A program made the position numbers and the translations under genes. Below the pieces are notes generated by a model that searched no databases, had not been told where the DNA came from, and saw only the letters and a program-made list of their open reading frames with translations. A stretch of DNA of 64,000 bases from Mucidula mucida. Its lineage: Eukaryota; Basidiomycota; Agaricomycetes; Agaricales; Physalacriaceae. The stretch is from assembly GCA_015501055.1 (NCBI GenBank), contig JADNYV010000026.1, positions 1 through 64,000 on the forward strand, written 5' to 3'. Positions within the stretch are counted from its first letter, which is position 1. Each line of letters begins with the position of its first letter. Positions 10,770 to 22,900 of this stretch are shown piece by piece.

Positions 10770-12195
10770 TCAGTTCGCTAGTCCCCAAATCCCGGCCTTC
10801 CTCACGCCTTCAACAAGCGCGTCAACATTCCCCAGCATCGTTCCCAAATCTCCTTCTTCTCCTCAATCGTCCTCGTCGCCTTCCGTTCTGTCTTGGGTTT
10901 CGTATCCAACGTGAACGCGGAACCCAGCCTGACAAACTCTTACTCGGAAGATGTCTTGACGGTCTAGCGCGGCCACCAGGTCCCTTTAGCGGACTCTCCG
11001 GAACAAACTCGACCTCTTTCAACATGCGCAAGGAACGTGGGGCGACGGGTGGAAGCGGGATAGAGCCCTCTTTCTTTGGAGAAGACTCCGTGGAGGATGG
11101 CGCGGTCGAGTTGGATGACGCGGCTGACGATGCAGAGCTCGAGCGGGATGAATGCCCATCAGAGAAGACAGATCCGGGATTTGAGACAGAGTACGCTGAG
11201 GAGCCGTACCGCGACATTGGACGATTAGGTGTCGCATTGATATATGGCTTCTTTGAAGGCGCGCGCATAGGAGTTGAAGGGATACTGGCCATCGGAGTTG
11301 AGGGTGGGGTGTCTAATCGAAGAGCACCAAGCTGTTGCGACTGCGAAGGGGACGCCTCGTCGAGGAGGTAGAAGTAGAGGAACTCCAGGCATTTCATTCT
11401 AAAGTTGGTATTAGTATAGATGGAGTGTAACGCAACGAGGATGTACCTAACTTGGCGCGGTGTACCGGCACGTTTTAGTATTTTGACGATTGCCTGAACA
11501 CCACTGCAGTCTTCAAATACGCGTAATGCGGGCGGGGAATCGACGAGCATGCATAGGAGTGCGTCCAGTACGACGGATGTCAAAGGAGACGGTTCGGTGG
11601 TTTTGGAAGGAGATGCACGAGCTTCCGTAGAAGGGACATGTCGCGATTCTAGTAAGAGGTCAATAATGATCTGGGGAAGAGTTAGTCACACGAAGATGTC
11701 ATCGAGTGAGCGCGCACCTCTAAGGAATACCTTCGTCCTAGAAAGTCTTTTGTAGGAGGATGTAGCATGGCGATTCCCTGTATAAGAGACAGGGAAAGCG
11801 TGATTTGTGAAGCGAGCTCGTCGTCGGCATCGCCACCCCTGTCCCGCAGTTTCTGGGTGGCCGATGCGACCCAAGGCAAGAGACGAGCAGGTACTACAGA
11901 TATGTGTCAAAACCTTGTAGACCCATCGAGGCAAACGCGTACTATTGCATTCGAAGGTGTGCTGAAGGGCGACGAACAAGTCGAGAGCCTCTTTGCGTTG
12001 TACATAATCGGCCAAATGCCGCTCCAGGCGTTTTAAAGCAGCGGTTTTGAAAGCAGAGGCCGAGCGGGGAGATAGTATCTGCGAGTTTCCGGTCAGTACA
12101 CATGTCAAACTGCCAAACGTTGAACAGACCTCGTCGAGGGCCTCCTGAATGAGGTTTCGTATGGTCGTAAATTGTTCGTCCATTATGGATGTCAT
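10770..12195 (-). CDS. cdc14: Cdc14 family protein of the septation initiation network, C-terminal frame broken
   Basis: Minus-strand gene starting MTSIMDEQFTTIRNLIQEAL (ATG 12195; the internal ATG 12183 is an alternative). Exons give FKTAALKRLERHLADYVQRK, LSLSLIQGIAMLHPPTKDFL, TSVVLDALLCMLVDSPPALR and CLEFLYFYLLDEASPSQ, the alpha-helical pattern of the fission-yeast Cdc14 SIN component (partner of kinase Sid1; unrelated to Cdc14 phosphatase). A serine-proline-rich linker follows. The conserved end (GNVDALVEGVRKAGIWG) is present but in another frame: reading must shift near 10,940 and again near 10,847, the latter compatible with loss of one A/T from a homopolymer. As given, the uncorrected frame stops at 10822. 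Head to head with MGM101, 150 bp between start codons. Confidence 0.8.
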
Positions 12196-12345
12196 GTAAA
12201 TGAGCGTCGTTGGTATGTCTTTGGCGATGGATGGAGTATGTTGGAATTATAATTGACTCCGCTCCTCGTGTGGATGCTTATTTGCAAGGCGAGACCACGT
12301 GATGGTCCAGCGGCTGACTTTTTCTCCAGACGACCACCAAGAGCG
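12196..12345. promoter_or_regulatory. Shared divergent promoter of cdc14 and MGM101
   Basis: Only 150 bp separate the two outward-facing start codons, so both 5' UTRs and core promoters must fit here. No clear TATA box was seen. Co-expression of the two genes is possible but is inference only. Confidence 0.5.
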
Positions 12346-13192
12346 ATGGCCAGTCTTGCTCGCAGCGTCTTTGCTGCTCAGTCGCGCTGCATACCACGCT
12401 TAGCGACACGTTCTCTATCCGCTGTGCCACGATGGACTCCAGCTTCCCGACTCCAGGTCGCCCGTTACGCGTCAACCGACGCTCTTACCAGTCCCGAAGA
12501 CCAACCGACAGAGCCAACGCCCGAGGTTGCAGACACGCATACCGACTGGTCCAAAAGCTACTTTGGTCTCTCCACTGAGCGTTCTCTCCGGAAATGCCCA
12601 AGTATTGCAAGAGCCTTTGAATCCGCTCGACATTGAAATGAAACCTGGTACTTTTCCGCGTTGCTTGCGGGACAATGCTCATCTGGTTGTAGATGGCATG
12701 ATTATCTTCCCGAGATCAAGTACCGAAGGATTATGAACAGAGCGTTCGGTCCTGGCGGCTGGGGTTTGGCTCCCCGAACAGAGACAAATGTCGGACCCAA
12801 AATCGTCAGTCGGGAATATGCTCTTGTGTGTCGAGGACGGTTGGTCGCCATTGCTCGAGGTGAACAAGAGTACTTTGATCCTAGCGGTGTGCCTACCGCG
12901 ACGGAAGCTTGCAAGAGCAATGCTCTCATGCGATGCTGCAAGGACCTTGGCATTGCTAGTGAACTTTGGTATGTCTAGCTTTCGCATGTTATACTCCGCT
13001 AACACTTTGCAGGGATCCGCGTTTCATTCGTGAATTCAAAGCCAAGCACTGTGTAGAAGTATTTGCTGAACATCTACCCACAAAGAAGAAGTAAGAACTC
13101 CGTCATTACACGATCTTCCACTAATCTTCTGATAGGAAGAAGCTTTGGAGGCGAGGGATCAACCCAAGTTTTCGTATCCTTACCAAGAGTAG
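12346..13192 (+). CDS. MGM101: Mitochondrial genome maintenance protein Mgm101, with several frame breaks
   Basis: Start [20 protein letters not shown] is arginine/serine-rich and fits a mitochondrial presequence. The core is unmistakable: [60 protein letters not shown] and [20 protein letters not shown]. Mgm101 is a Rad52-like single-strand DNA-annealing protein of the mitochondrial nucleoid. Introns are at about 12,643-12,692 and 12,968-13,012, with another before the last exon. The frame must be repaired at about 12,580 (one C), 12,596 (one G), 12,703 (one T) and 13,154 (one A) to read the expected [28 protein letters not shown] and the terminal [11 protein letters not shown]; stop at 13,192. 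Every change restores a base in a run. Either the assembly has indel errors or the gene is broken here. Confidence 0.85.
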
Positions 13193-13399
13193 AACTATGG
13201 GTCGTTATATATTTATTGTATCGCATCCTATCTCATGTGGCATTGGTTCAAAACCATCACACTTATTCAACTCTACCCATCTCAATCAACTATCATTTGC
13301 ATACAATGTAGCAGGATCACTATTGCAGGCGGCACTCCGAGGACTCCGTTGTTCCCACCTAATGTCCGGTTCAACTGTAAGCCATCTTGAACAGTGACA

Positions 13400-14667
13400 A
13401 TGGCGCCCATTCGAATCGTACGTTAAGATCTCCCAGTCTGGGACCAACCGCATACTTGACAGCAATGGACTCGTTTAATCCGTTCGTTGCTGCCGAAACT
13501 TCACGCGTCCACATGGCGAGCCTGTCGATGCTAACTTGATGGTACGCCTGCTTATCTAGCGCTACGACAGAGCCTTGAACACCAGTCGAATAGTCGGCCT
13601 TGCCGCCGCCAACGGCAAATCGATCAGTGCCTACGAAATCCTTGGTTCTGCTTTGGATCCCGCCTCCCAAGTGTCGAAAAAGGTTCTCACAGTCAAGCAG
13701 CTCTTGACGCCGCTCTCTGGGGACGAGATAAAGGTGGTGCGGTGTCTGGGTCTGAACTACTCTGACCATGCAGTGAGCATCTACTTTTCTCTATCCTTGG
13801 GTTGGACTCATCCGGACTACAGGCCGAAGCAAAGATGGCAGCACCAAAGTACGCATCTTCTGCACTTGAAGCCCCCGTCTAAAGACGACGTATTGCAGAT
13901 TCCCTGTGCTCTTCTACAAACCCACGACATCGCTCATTGGCCCGCTGGCACCCGTGACGATCCCCCGCGTCGCGCAGCCCCCAAAGGAGAACCTCTCTGA
14001 CTACGAAGTGGAGTTTACCATCGTGATCGGCAAGCCCGCGCGCGACGTGTCGGAAGCGGACGCCTTGGACTATGTTCTCGCGTACACCGGGGCTAATGAC
14101 GTGGGTATATCCCTCGCGTCAAAAGCACATTTCCCAATCATTCTTTTCCTTAGATTTCATTCCGAAAGCACCAGCTCGCGGTATCGCAGTGGGGCTTCTC
14201 CAAGAGTTTCGGTGCGTATTCGCCATCCACCCCTAGCCGTGGCGTAACACTTAACGCGATCACTCGCAGACAACACGAACCCTTTGGGCCCATGTCTAGT
14301 CGCCGCCTCCAGCATCCCGGATCCGCAAAAGGTGCCCCTCAAATGCACGATAAACGGCGCTGTTATGCAGGATGGCAGCACAGCGTACGTTTTTTTCCGC
14401 TTTAAATACTACTCCGTTCTCACGTTCAGATATTTATTCTCAAGTGACCAAATATTCAACGTGCGCCAGACTATCGCGTTTCTCTCGCAGGGCACGACGC
14501 TCCAGCCGGGCTCCATCATCCTCACCGGGACGCCAAAGGGCGTCGGGTTTGTGAAGAGCCCGCCGTTGTATTTGAAGGATGGGGATAAGATGTCGGTGTG
14601 GGTCGGTGGAGGGATTGGGACGCTTGTCAATGATGTGGTTGAAGAGGGTGCCAAAGCCAAGTTGTGA
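13400..14667 (+). CDS. Fumarylacetoacetate hydrolase-family protein
   Basis: Start MAPIRI is joined by an intron (GTACGT to CAG) to WTRLIR. Later exons read VKVVRCLGLNYSDHA, FPVLFYKPTTSLIGPLAPVT, NLSDYEVEFTIVIGKPARDV, ISFRKHQLAVSQWGFSKSF and QTIAFLSQGTTLQPGSIILT-GTPKGVG. These match the FAH fold (fumarylpyruvate or acylpyruvate hydrolase type): metal ligands in the YEVEF motif and the GTPKGVG loop. Six short introns keep frame. The first 60 codons need three single-base repairs (about 13,483, 13,514 and 13,538) to read RFVAAETSRV, GEPVDANLDV and then GLAAANGKS. The rest is intact to the stop at 14,667. The substrate cannot be told from sequence; related fungal enzymes act on acylpyruvates or oxaloacetate in mitochondria or cytosol. 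Confidence 0.85.
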
Positions 14668-14724
14668 TTTGAAGGTAATTCAGATGTACGCCCAAGTTCA
14701 GAGGTGTATCGAAGACATGTTTGA

Positions 14725-15200
14725 TTAATTGACTTTCACTGGCGCTTTGAGGATTGCATGGGCCTCTGGACTCGACACCAGTCGCTTCACCAAGCTGATC
14801 AGATCGTCAGGGAAAGATATGGGTATTGATTCTGATATTCTTGGATTAAGCTGGGAAGCGGTCTCCGGACGATGTAAGTCTTTTTGGATTGTGGCGCATT
14901 TTCTGAGAAGGTATCGGCAAGTACCACAGCATTCAACACATAGGTCCCAATCTGCTGATTGTACTCCTGTTAGTGAAAAGGGAAAGAATGTGATCATACT
15001 TCTATTTGAATCTCATCCATCCAAATCTCATTCTCCGATATAGTTTCTGTGGACGTCTGACAGGATAAAGGGCGCGTTGTCAAGGATGCGATTCCATGTA
15101 TCAGTATTCAAGTACAGTGCGCCTCAAGGTAGAACGTGTTCAGGCATTTTGCGATGATAGACCGGGATTGAAACGAAGAGAGGACATCTTCACTGCTCGA
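14725..15200 (-). CDS. Unrecognised small gene, frames unresolved
   Basis: The minus strand shows coding-like stretches in adjoining frames: YLNTDTWNRILDNAPFILSD, then ENEIWMDEIQIE, an intron (GTATGA to AACAG), then EYNQQIGTYVLNAVVLADTF. The last frame runs into a stop, while a neighbouring frame carries LISLVKRLVSSPEAHAILKA to a stop at 14,725. I do not recognise the family. The pattern suits a short conserved protein with one intron and one or two base losses, like its neighbours. Start codon not found. It ends tail to tail with the FAH gene, 57 bp apart. Confidence 0.35.
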
Positions 15201-15365
15201 GATTAGTCAAATATTTCATTCTATCATTTTTGTGCTCCAAGTCGCGTATGAAGAAATATGTTATCTACTACCACCACTGCCAGTGAACGTCGATAAGTTA
15301 TAACTGTCCTCGGCACGGTCGGCAGATTCGATCGGTACATCTTTTTCGTACATCAAATTTCGCCC

Positions 15366-16386
15366 ATGTCTTTCTCCTCTTCCACAGTCGGTGGTTTCAA
15401 CGTTCATCCCATCGTCTACACATCCGATGTCACCCACTACCTGTACGCTCGGCGTCACGAAGGTTCCAAAAAGGCTGGCGTCGTTCAACAATGGCCCAAT
15501 GGTCGCACACTTTTCCTCGTAAATGTCCCACCGGATGCTACGGAGCGGGAACTATCGTCATTATTCAAATCTGCAGGCACTATCGAACGAGTCGTTTTCG
15601 ATTCTGACGCTCCGAAACAAACCGATGACGATGCGGATACCGACAGTGATAGTGACAGCGCTATGGAGGACGAAGAGGACGCGCCTGAAGAGGTTCAGGA
15701 AGCCGAGGAACCTAAATCTAAACGACGGCGCTTGGATAAGACCAAGCAGCCAAAGCCACCTCCAGTTACTCCCCTTCCTCATCATCCACTCCGAAAACTG
15801 CGCCGCACAGGCCAGTCCGCGCATATCGTTTTTCTCGATGCTTCGTCTCTAGATCGCGCCCTCATTGCTCCTTCAAAACCTCGCTCATGGCCTGTCGATA
15901 GCACAGAGCCAACCGGCTTAAGCCACTACCAAAACGCCCACCAATCTCTTCGTCCACCATTAGATTCTGTTCGCGCTCACGCAGATTCTTCTATGGATCT
16001 GTACGAGTTTGAGCTCGCCAAGGCCAAGCAGAAGGCCAAGTACCGCAAGGGCGAGGCCATTGTCGACGAAGACGGGTTCACGCTTGTCACTCGCGGTGGC
16101 GCGTATGGCCAGACGCTCGGAGGGGGGTTGCCGTTGCAAGCAAGCGTTTCCAACAGACCGGGAGACGAGCACGATGGGCGGAGGAAGAGAAAGGAGCCCA
16201 AGGAAAAGGCTGAATTTTATGCGTTCCAAAAGGCGGACAAGCAGCGGAATGGTATGGGCTCTATTGTGTTCCTGTTGAATGAATTCTCACACATTGTTAG
16301 CACTCATGCAATTGAAACGCGCTTGGGAGAATGACAAGGCTAAGATTGAGAAGCTCAAGGCTTCGAGGAAGTTTAAGCCGTACTAG
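15366..16386 (+). CDS. RRP7: Ribosomal RNA-processing protein 7 (Rrp7)
   Basis: Start MSFSSSTVGGFNVHPIVYTS. Residues 45-75 (RTLFLVNVPPDATERELSSL) form an RRM-like RNP segment; an acidic insert and a basic stretch (PKSKRRRLDKTKQPKP) follow, then the Rrp7 C-terminal domain: KAKYRKGEAIVDEDGFTLVT and KAEFYAFQKADKQRN. A single intron (GTATGG to TTAG, about 16,252-16,300) joins this to LKRAWENDKAKIEKLKASRK and FKPY at the stop, 16,386, the standard family ending. Rrp7 acts in the UTP-C complex in early 40S ribosome assembly in the nucleolus. No frame damage, in contrast to genes immediately upstream. Confidence 0.9.
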
Positions 16387-16957
16387 GCATTCTATTTAGT
16401 GGTGTATTTAGTTGGCATCTACGCGACGTACTGTATGTATCTCGTCTTGCTTTGTACTCATATTTACACCTAGCTGATTGATCTTGTCTTCTATTCAGGA
16501 CGCGTTCTACCTCAATATGTTTATACCGCAGACAGTCTTTTGAGAGTATTCATACCGTGTTGGCCTTGAAAGCTTGAAAATGAGCAGCGGGTGCCCAGAG
16601 ACGATCAACTTTCCCGGGCCGGTTTCCGAATGATTGAGTTAAGCATTGAAGTGATTCGAACTCCTGCTATCCTCAATATTGCACCCTTTGGCCTATTCAA
16701 GGTCTTTGTAAATTGTATGGTCAACACTAAGCAGTTCGAGACAGAGCAACAATCGGGAAATAATAGGTAAAAAGGCCCTGTAAGACTTATTATGATCGAG
16801 AAAATAATTCAATTTGAATTTCGCCTAAGCACTCACCTTCTCCCCACTCCCCTGTGTACAGCCGCGTCGCCCTCGTCCCGATATTCACTGACGTCGAGGC
16901 GGTCGTTGTATATCGTGGACACTCGTCGACTCGGCCATCGCAGCGAACGCCGCCACC
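16387..16957. other. Intergenic interval upstream of the RasGAP gene
   Basis: About 570 bp with no supported gene. It holds the 3' flank of RRP7 and the promoter of the large RasGAP gene, whose start is preceded by a good context (GCCGCCACCATG). Confidence 0.5.
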
Positions 16958-19900
16958 ATGCCCTCTCGCAGGCCATCTGCTGCTGCAACAATACCAGCCT
17001 CCATATCTGTAACAAGCAGCACCACCACTCGCGTCCACCGGAGTCAGGACTCAAACTATCAATTCGCGCAGTCTCACCATTCCCTGGGAAACACCACAGC
17101 TCAGCAACAGAAAATTGTACAGGTACTCGTCAATCGGTTAAAGAACAAGGTGCGTGCCGTCAAAATTTGTCTATGCGCAAGCAATACGTATATCAACACG
17201 CTTTTAGCTCCCATGTCATTCTGGAACCACGCTAGATCGATTAGAGTCCGATAAAGCCACTCAACAGGCTGTCGACGCCCTCGTCAAGCTGTCCCATGAC
17301 TCGCTGGACACCATCGCACTTGCCCTATGCGATCTCGTTGAGCGATTAGGAAAAGTGCGTACAACGTGTCATTCGATGTACTGCTTATCTGACTTTGGTT
17401 GTCCAAGCCGGAGGAAGGCGAACTCACCATCGAGCTACTCCAATCCCAATTATTCGTTCTCAAGGTCCTTGCCACGGCCATGTCCTCGCGTTGGCAACAT
17501 CTCCCGCGTTCGGGATCCCAGGCGAGCAGTCGCAATCCGGGCTCGGCACCCGACTCGCCCATACCCCCAAGTTCCTCCAAGTTTAGCCGCGGCTCCTCAT
17601 TCGACCACTCGACCCTACATCCAGAGCCTACACCGATGGAAGACAACGTTGCGCGTTACCTCCTCAGCGTCATGGTCCTCTTTCTTCGCCAGTCCGCACA
17701 TACCGAAGGACCACTATTAATGCAATCTCTTGAGTCCTCCGACGTGGAATTTCGCGACTACGAAACCCTTACTTCGTTATCTATATCGGACCTCCTTGAG
17801 TCTCAAGACCCACCTCCTCATCATCCTGGCCTTCCTCGCGACCTCAGGTCGCATGCATCTTCAACCTCGGTCAAATCTAGCAAACAGAGCGTAACTTCCT
17901 TGTTGTCCATGATGAACAACACGTCGTATGAGCGCACCCCAATGTCGCTAATTAACTCCCAACGCTCCCTTAACGCGTTGATCGAGAAGTTTACTGGTCG
18001 TATTATTTTCCATATCTCTGCATCCAACTGGATTGTCGTATTCTCTCGTGTCAGGGCGAAGATACGGCAACTAGCCGCTCAGAACGATGGGGATCTTGAC
18101 AGTGTTGATCTCCAACTGCTCTCGCATAGTGCACTAGACAAGTATCGGTTGGTTCAAGTCCTTTCCGGTTAGTGCTTCATTTTTACGATGCGTCTTTCTG
18201 TCACCTTAAACTTTCTCGTTAGAGCTCTCCTCTCTGTTGGTGAATATGCCAGGAGAAATTTACGTAGCCTTTGCTACTCCGCTACGTCTCGCCATCTGGA
18301 ACTGGATAAACCGCTTTCCAGAAGAATATAACGATGTTGTAAGGGGTCGTAGCAAGCTTGACGGCGCACCTGAACGCGTCTTTGACCATCTCTTCGCGCG
18401 CATAAAGCCGGGTACTGACCGCCAGATGTATCCTGCCCTGGCTGCGCTCCTCTGTATCACTCCAGATCGCATTTCGCCTGACCTGTATTCAGGTCAAAGA
18501 TCCAAGTCAGATCGATTCATGGAAGAGGTGCAGAAGCAAATCAACGCGTCGTTCAGTCCGAAAGAGACGGATCCGACGAAGAATGGGGACGTGGGGCTGG
18601 TGTGCGCGTTGGATCTCTGTCGCGCGGCAATGCACATTACCCCGGGTCCGCACGATGATTCTCCTCTAAGATCGTTGGCTAGTGATTTGGTGCACGAAAT
18701 GAAAGTGAGCCGTTGCTCTTCGCTCTTTTCTTCTTTTCTCATTCGGACTTGGTAGAGTAATCTTTTCTACGCGTCGAATACCAAACCCTTCTGGGATGCT
18801 TCACACGAGAATTTGGACCTGTCCTTGTATGCGGAGGTCTTGGTGGCACTTTACCGTTTCCTTCCGGCGGAAGAATCTTTGCAGGTGTTTACCATGGCTT
18901 TCGAGCCCGAGCGTTCAGATGCAGCAAAGATTTGCGTTATTCGAGCATGCAAAACTTTGTCAGTAGAGGTGAGGACGTCATTCTAGCCAAGCGATAACAT
19001 GTCTTCATATCGCCTAGGCATCATTGTTCCCTGCTCAAGCCGCGCCGAAGATACTCGCACCTGTAATATCTCGTCGAGTCTTGGAGATTTCAAAGGTACG
19101 CGAGGCCGGTTGACTACCAACTCACTGAATCTTATTTACTGCAGACTCTTTGTATTCGGCGGGCAGAAGTCGATCAACTCGGCAATATGAAGCGCAGCGC
19201 AGGCCGGCCGAAAGTGAAAACCATTTCAGATCATGGGCTCACGGACAGGGAACTACTTACGCTGTCCGTTCTAGCGTTGTCCCGCTCAGCTCCCCAATAC
19301 GCAGGGTTTCACGTACTTGACGATACCGGGCTGAAACAATGGCTTTCCAGTGTGGTTAGGTTATGGGACGCTCCATATGATAACTCTATCAAGGTGTCTT
19401 TGGCAGTGAATTCCCGTTTGCTGATAGAGGCGGCCTTTCCATCGAACCAGCCGTTCGAACAGAGCGAACAGAAAACTATACAGTTTGTGGTGGATAATCT
19501 GTATGGTGTCTTTCGCTACTCTTCCTAATTTGGAGACCAAACTCATTCCTTAATAGGCCCATTACCACCATGTGCCTTGCCACGAATCTCCTGACGTGTA
19601 GGAACGACATCGATACTCAACGTCTATGGCTACAGATGAATGTTGAACATCTCGCATTGTCCATGATGAGAGTCGAGGTCAGCTCTTTGTCATCATATAC
19701 ATATCATATGTATTGACGTTTCCGTAGAACGAAGCCACTCGATTACTTCTGCTCAGCCAGAAGCGAACTCCAGCTTTCCTGCTGTCGGAGATCGCTCTTC
19801 TTGTGTCTGTAACGTCCGCTGACAACGATATATCCCAAATGGCAGCGCAAGGACTGCGCCTCATCTCCTTTGCAGAGCGTCAAGTTGATGCTCCCGAAAA

Positions 19901-22900
19901 CCCCTTGATGAGCAGTGAAGAGCAGTCGAAGCGGATACCAGTATACGAGCAGCTTGGGGACCCCAAGATCATGGTACATGGGCGCGTGTTGCATCAGAAG
20001 CGCATTCGCAAGCTGCTACGGTTGAAGCCTTTCCCACTTTCCATTGCGATTGCTGCTTGGGAAGAATGTTACTGGCGGTGGCGAGGTTTGACGGAACAGA
20101 TCGCCGCCGCGATGGCTTCAGACGATGCGACTGCACGAACCAGCGACAGTTCGATTCTTTCTCAGGTATGAAAGTTGGCGGTCTTGCAACCCATTGCTCA
20201 CTATGATGTTAGACGGCGCGCAATCAGTGGCAGAATCTGACGTTATTCCTGGCGGCTCTAGGAGGCGTGTGCGTGCATGACCCGCGAAGTATTGAGTCGC
20301 TGTCGAAGGTGATCCCTGCGCAGTATCTCCCTGACCAGATCCGAGTCCGCCAGAACCATGCGCACATGATACAGGTTTTCGTGAAGGACCTTACTCGACA
20401 TCTATTTCATGATGACATTCAAATCCGCGATGCCGCAAGAGATGCGCTAGGATCTGAACTAGATTCTAAGCTGTATGGACGGCTGATCAAGCATCTTGAA
20501 GAGTAAGCTTTCAGGCTTTTGTCGGATTCATTGCCTGAGCTTTGTGCTAGAGCGATAGACACGACACATGATAATATACCCACTGAACAGGCTCGATTAA
20601 TCGGCGAACAGGTTGGCGTTTCTCGTTTCGCGGTTGGCGGTTCGTTGGCTAACTTGTGATCATTTAGTCTATTGCCGTCTTGAAGTTGATGGTCGACAAT
20701 CACCAGGAACGTATGGAGGAGATGTTGAGCCTTGATATTACCACTGCTGTGCAGGCGTTGGCAACGTTCCTTCACCGTTCTGAAGGCGGCCCAGAATTGA
20801 CTCGGCTGAAGATCAAGTTCTGTACACTATGCGATAGTACTGCTGATCGGCCGGATACTTTGACTTTGAGAAAAGACAGCAACGCTCGACGCATCATCCT
20901 GGACATTGTATCAGCTTGGTTGAAGGTATGGCGTTCTCTTGGCGATATGCTTCTGCTCACATGCGATCAGCCACTTGAAGACGATTACACCCCTCAAGCT
21001 GAGCTTAATATGGCATGCCTACGCACAACCGTGAAGCTCCTGGATAGGGTTGACTTGAAGGAGCAAGAATCGACAAATGTCGCTGACGACGGTTCCCATT
21101 ATGTTACTCGCGAGTTCTCGAAATATTTCAAGATCCTGCAGTTGGGTTTGGCCGTCGCATGTCCTCCAGATATTGCGGTACGTGTGAGGATCTTCTTGGG
21201 CCAGTTCAAAGCTCAATCTGTTTCTTTAGTCGTCCGACAGCGTATCTGACATGGGTTCCATCCAGAAGGTAAGTTCCTCGAAATGTTCGTCGTAGCCGTT
21301 GACTCATTTGCTTGGAACAGCGCATGAGAGCGTCGTACAAAGAAGCGGAAGTCAGAGAGTTGGTTATCACGGGTCTTTCACACTTGGTGAGCTCGGATCC
21401 TGAGGTCGGCTTGAAGCAATGTCTCGATCTGGCATATGGCGACGATTCACGCAGTCGCGCCATTTTCGCGCATGTGTTCGCCCGGGTCATCGGGCAGGGT
21501 GCCAAGTTTGAAGCCTTGGACCAAGTGGAGACCCAGGACCGATATAAGCGACTTGCAGAGGTGAGTCTTTTCTTCGTAGTCTCGATTTGCGACTGACCCT
21601 TTCGCAGTTGGTCAAAGAGCCAAATGTGAGTCATCTGCAATTAGTACGACCATCCGTTCTCATCTTGTATGAAGCTGGTGCTGGCACAAGCCATCTGTGA
21701 TACGTGTCCAACGAACGAGATCGACAGCATGGTCTCTGTCTTGTTGAACATATTCAACACACGTCAGTCTCTCATGAGCCTACTAAAGTTCATGATCACA
21801 CGGGAAGTGACGCGTACAGGTATGTGATCCTATGGTATGAGTCCCGGCTCCTGTTCAGTCCTCGTTCATTCAGAAAATGAGTCGTCACTGTTCCGAAGCA
21901 ATTCGATATACAATCGCTTTCTGTCTGCCTTTGCGAAGATCCAGGGCTACAATTATTTGCGTCATCTGATCGAACCCATTGTGAATGCGATGGCGGACCT
22001 ACCTGTCGACGAGGGCTATGAGCTCGATCCTGCCCGGGCTGAAGGGCAAGACTTGGATAAGAACCAGCTCACCGTTGAATTTCTCACCACCAATTTCTTG
22101 AAACTGATATTTTCGTCTCGTGCTGGTCTTCCTCCGTAAGCTTCTTCTGGGTTTTCAATGGAGTACGTTTTGTAATTCATCGTTATCTAGGATGTTCCGC
22201 GAAGTCTGTAACCACATTCATGATACTGTGTACGTTTCGCCGTCTTGACACTCTTTTCTGTTCTGACCGAGCCTGTGTACAGATCAAGGCGGTGGCCTGC
22301 GCAGAAAACGCTAAGACTAACGGCTGTCGGGGGTTTCTGTTTTTGAGGTTCGTAGACCTTTTGCGCATGAGATACATCACTCACGGTACGCGCAGGTTCA
22401 TCTCGCCAGCCGTCGTCGCGCCAGAAACTGTCGACATCAATCTTCCTAACGAATCTCTTCGACGCGGTCTAATGATCATTGCCAAGATCATACAGAACTT
22501 GGCGAATAATGTTCAATTTGGAAAGGAGCCCCATATGATGCGGTTGAATGACTATCTGGCTACCAACATGCAGACCGTGACTGGTTTCTTCAGCATGATA
22601 CTGGTATGGTCCGTTCGTCGTCGTTTTCGTTTACGTATTCACGCCCTCTTACCAGAAAGAGCATTTCGACGACGATGACCGTGATGAATGGTTTGGCAGT
22701 ACAGGCTCCGACGACACTGACGGCATCGTCTTACATCGATTCTTCGATAAGCATGCCGACAAGATTGGCAAAGAACTGCTCAGCATCTCCAAACCATCGG
22801 CCGACGGTGAGACGAACGGTGTCGCGGGGAAGCGAACGTGGGACAACCTCTGCACATTGTTAGTCGATTTGGGCGCACCTCTGGAAATTCCCCGCGCGTC

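Noticed and set aside
13371..13769. 132-codon minus-strand open frame
   Set aside because: It is antisense to the first exons of the FAH-family gene, whose plus-strand sequence gives clear family motifs after splicing; the reverse frame shows none.
10770..14667. Calling cdc14, MGM101 and FAH pseudogenes
   Set aside because: All breaks are single-base losses in runs (plus one possible tandem collapse), while residues on both sides remain conserved; assembly error is more likely than decay.
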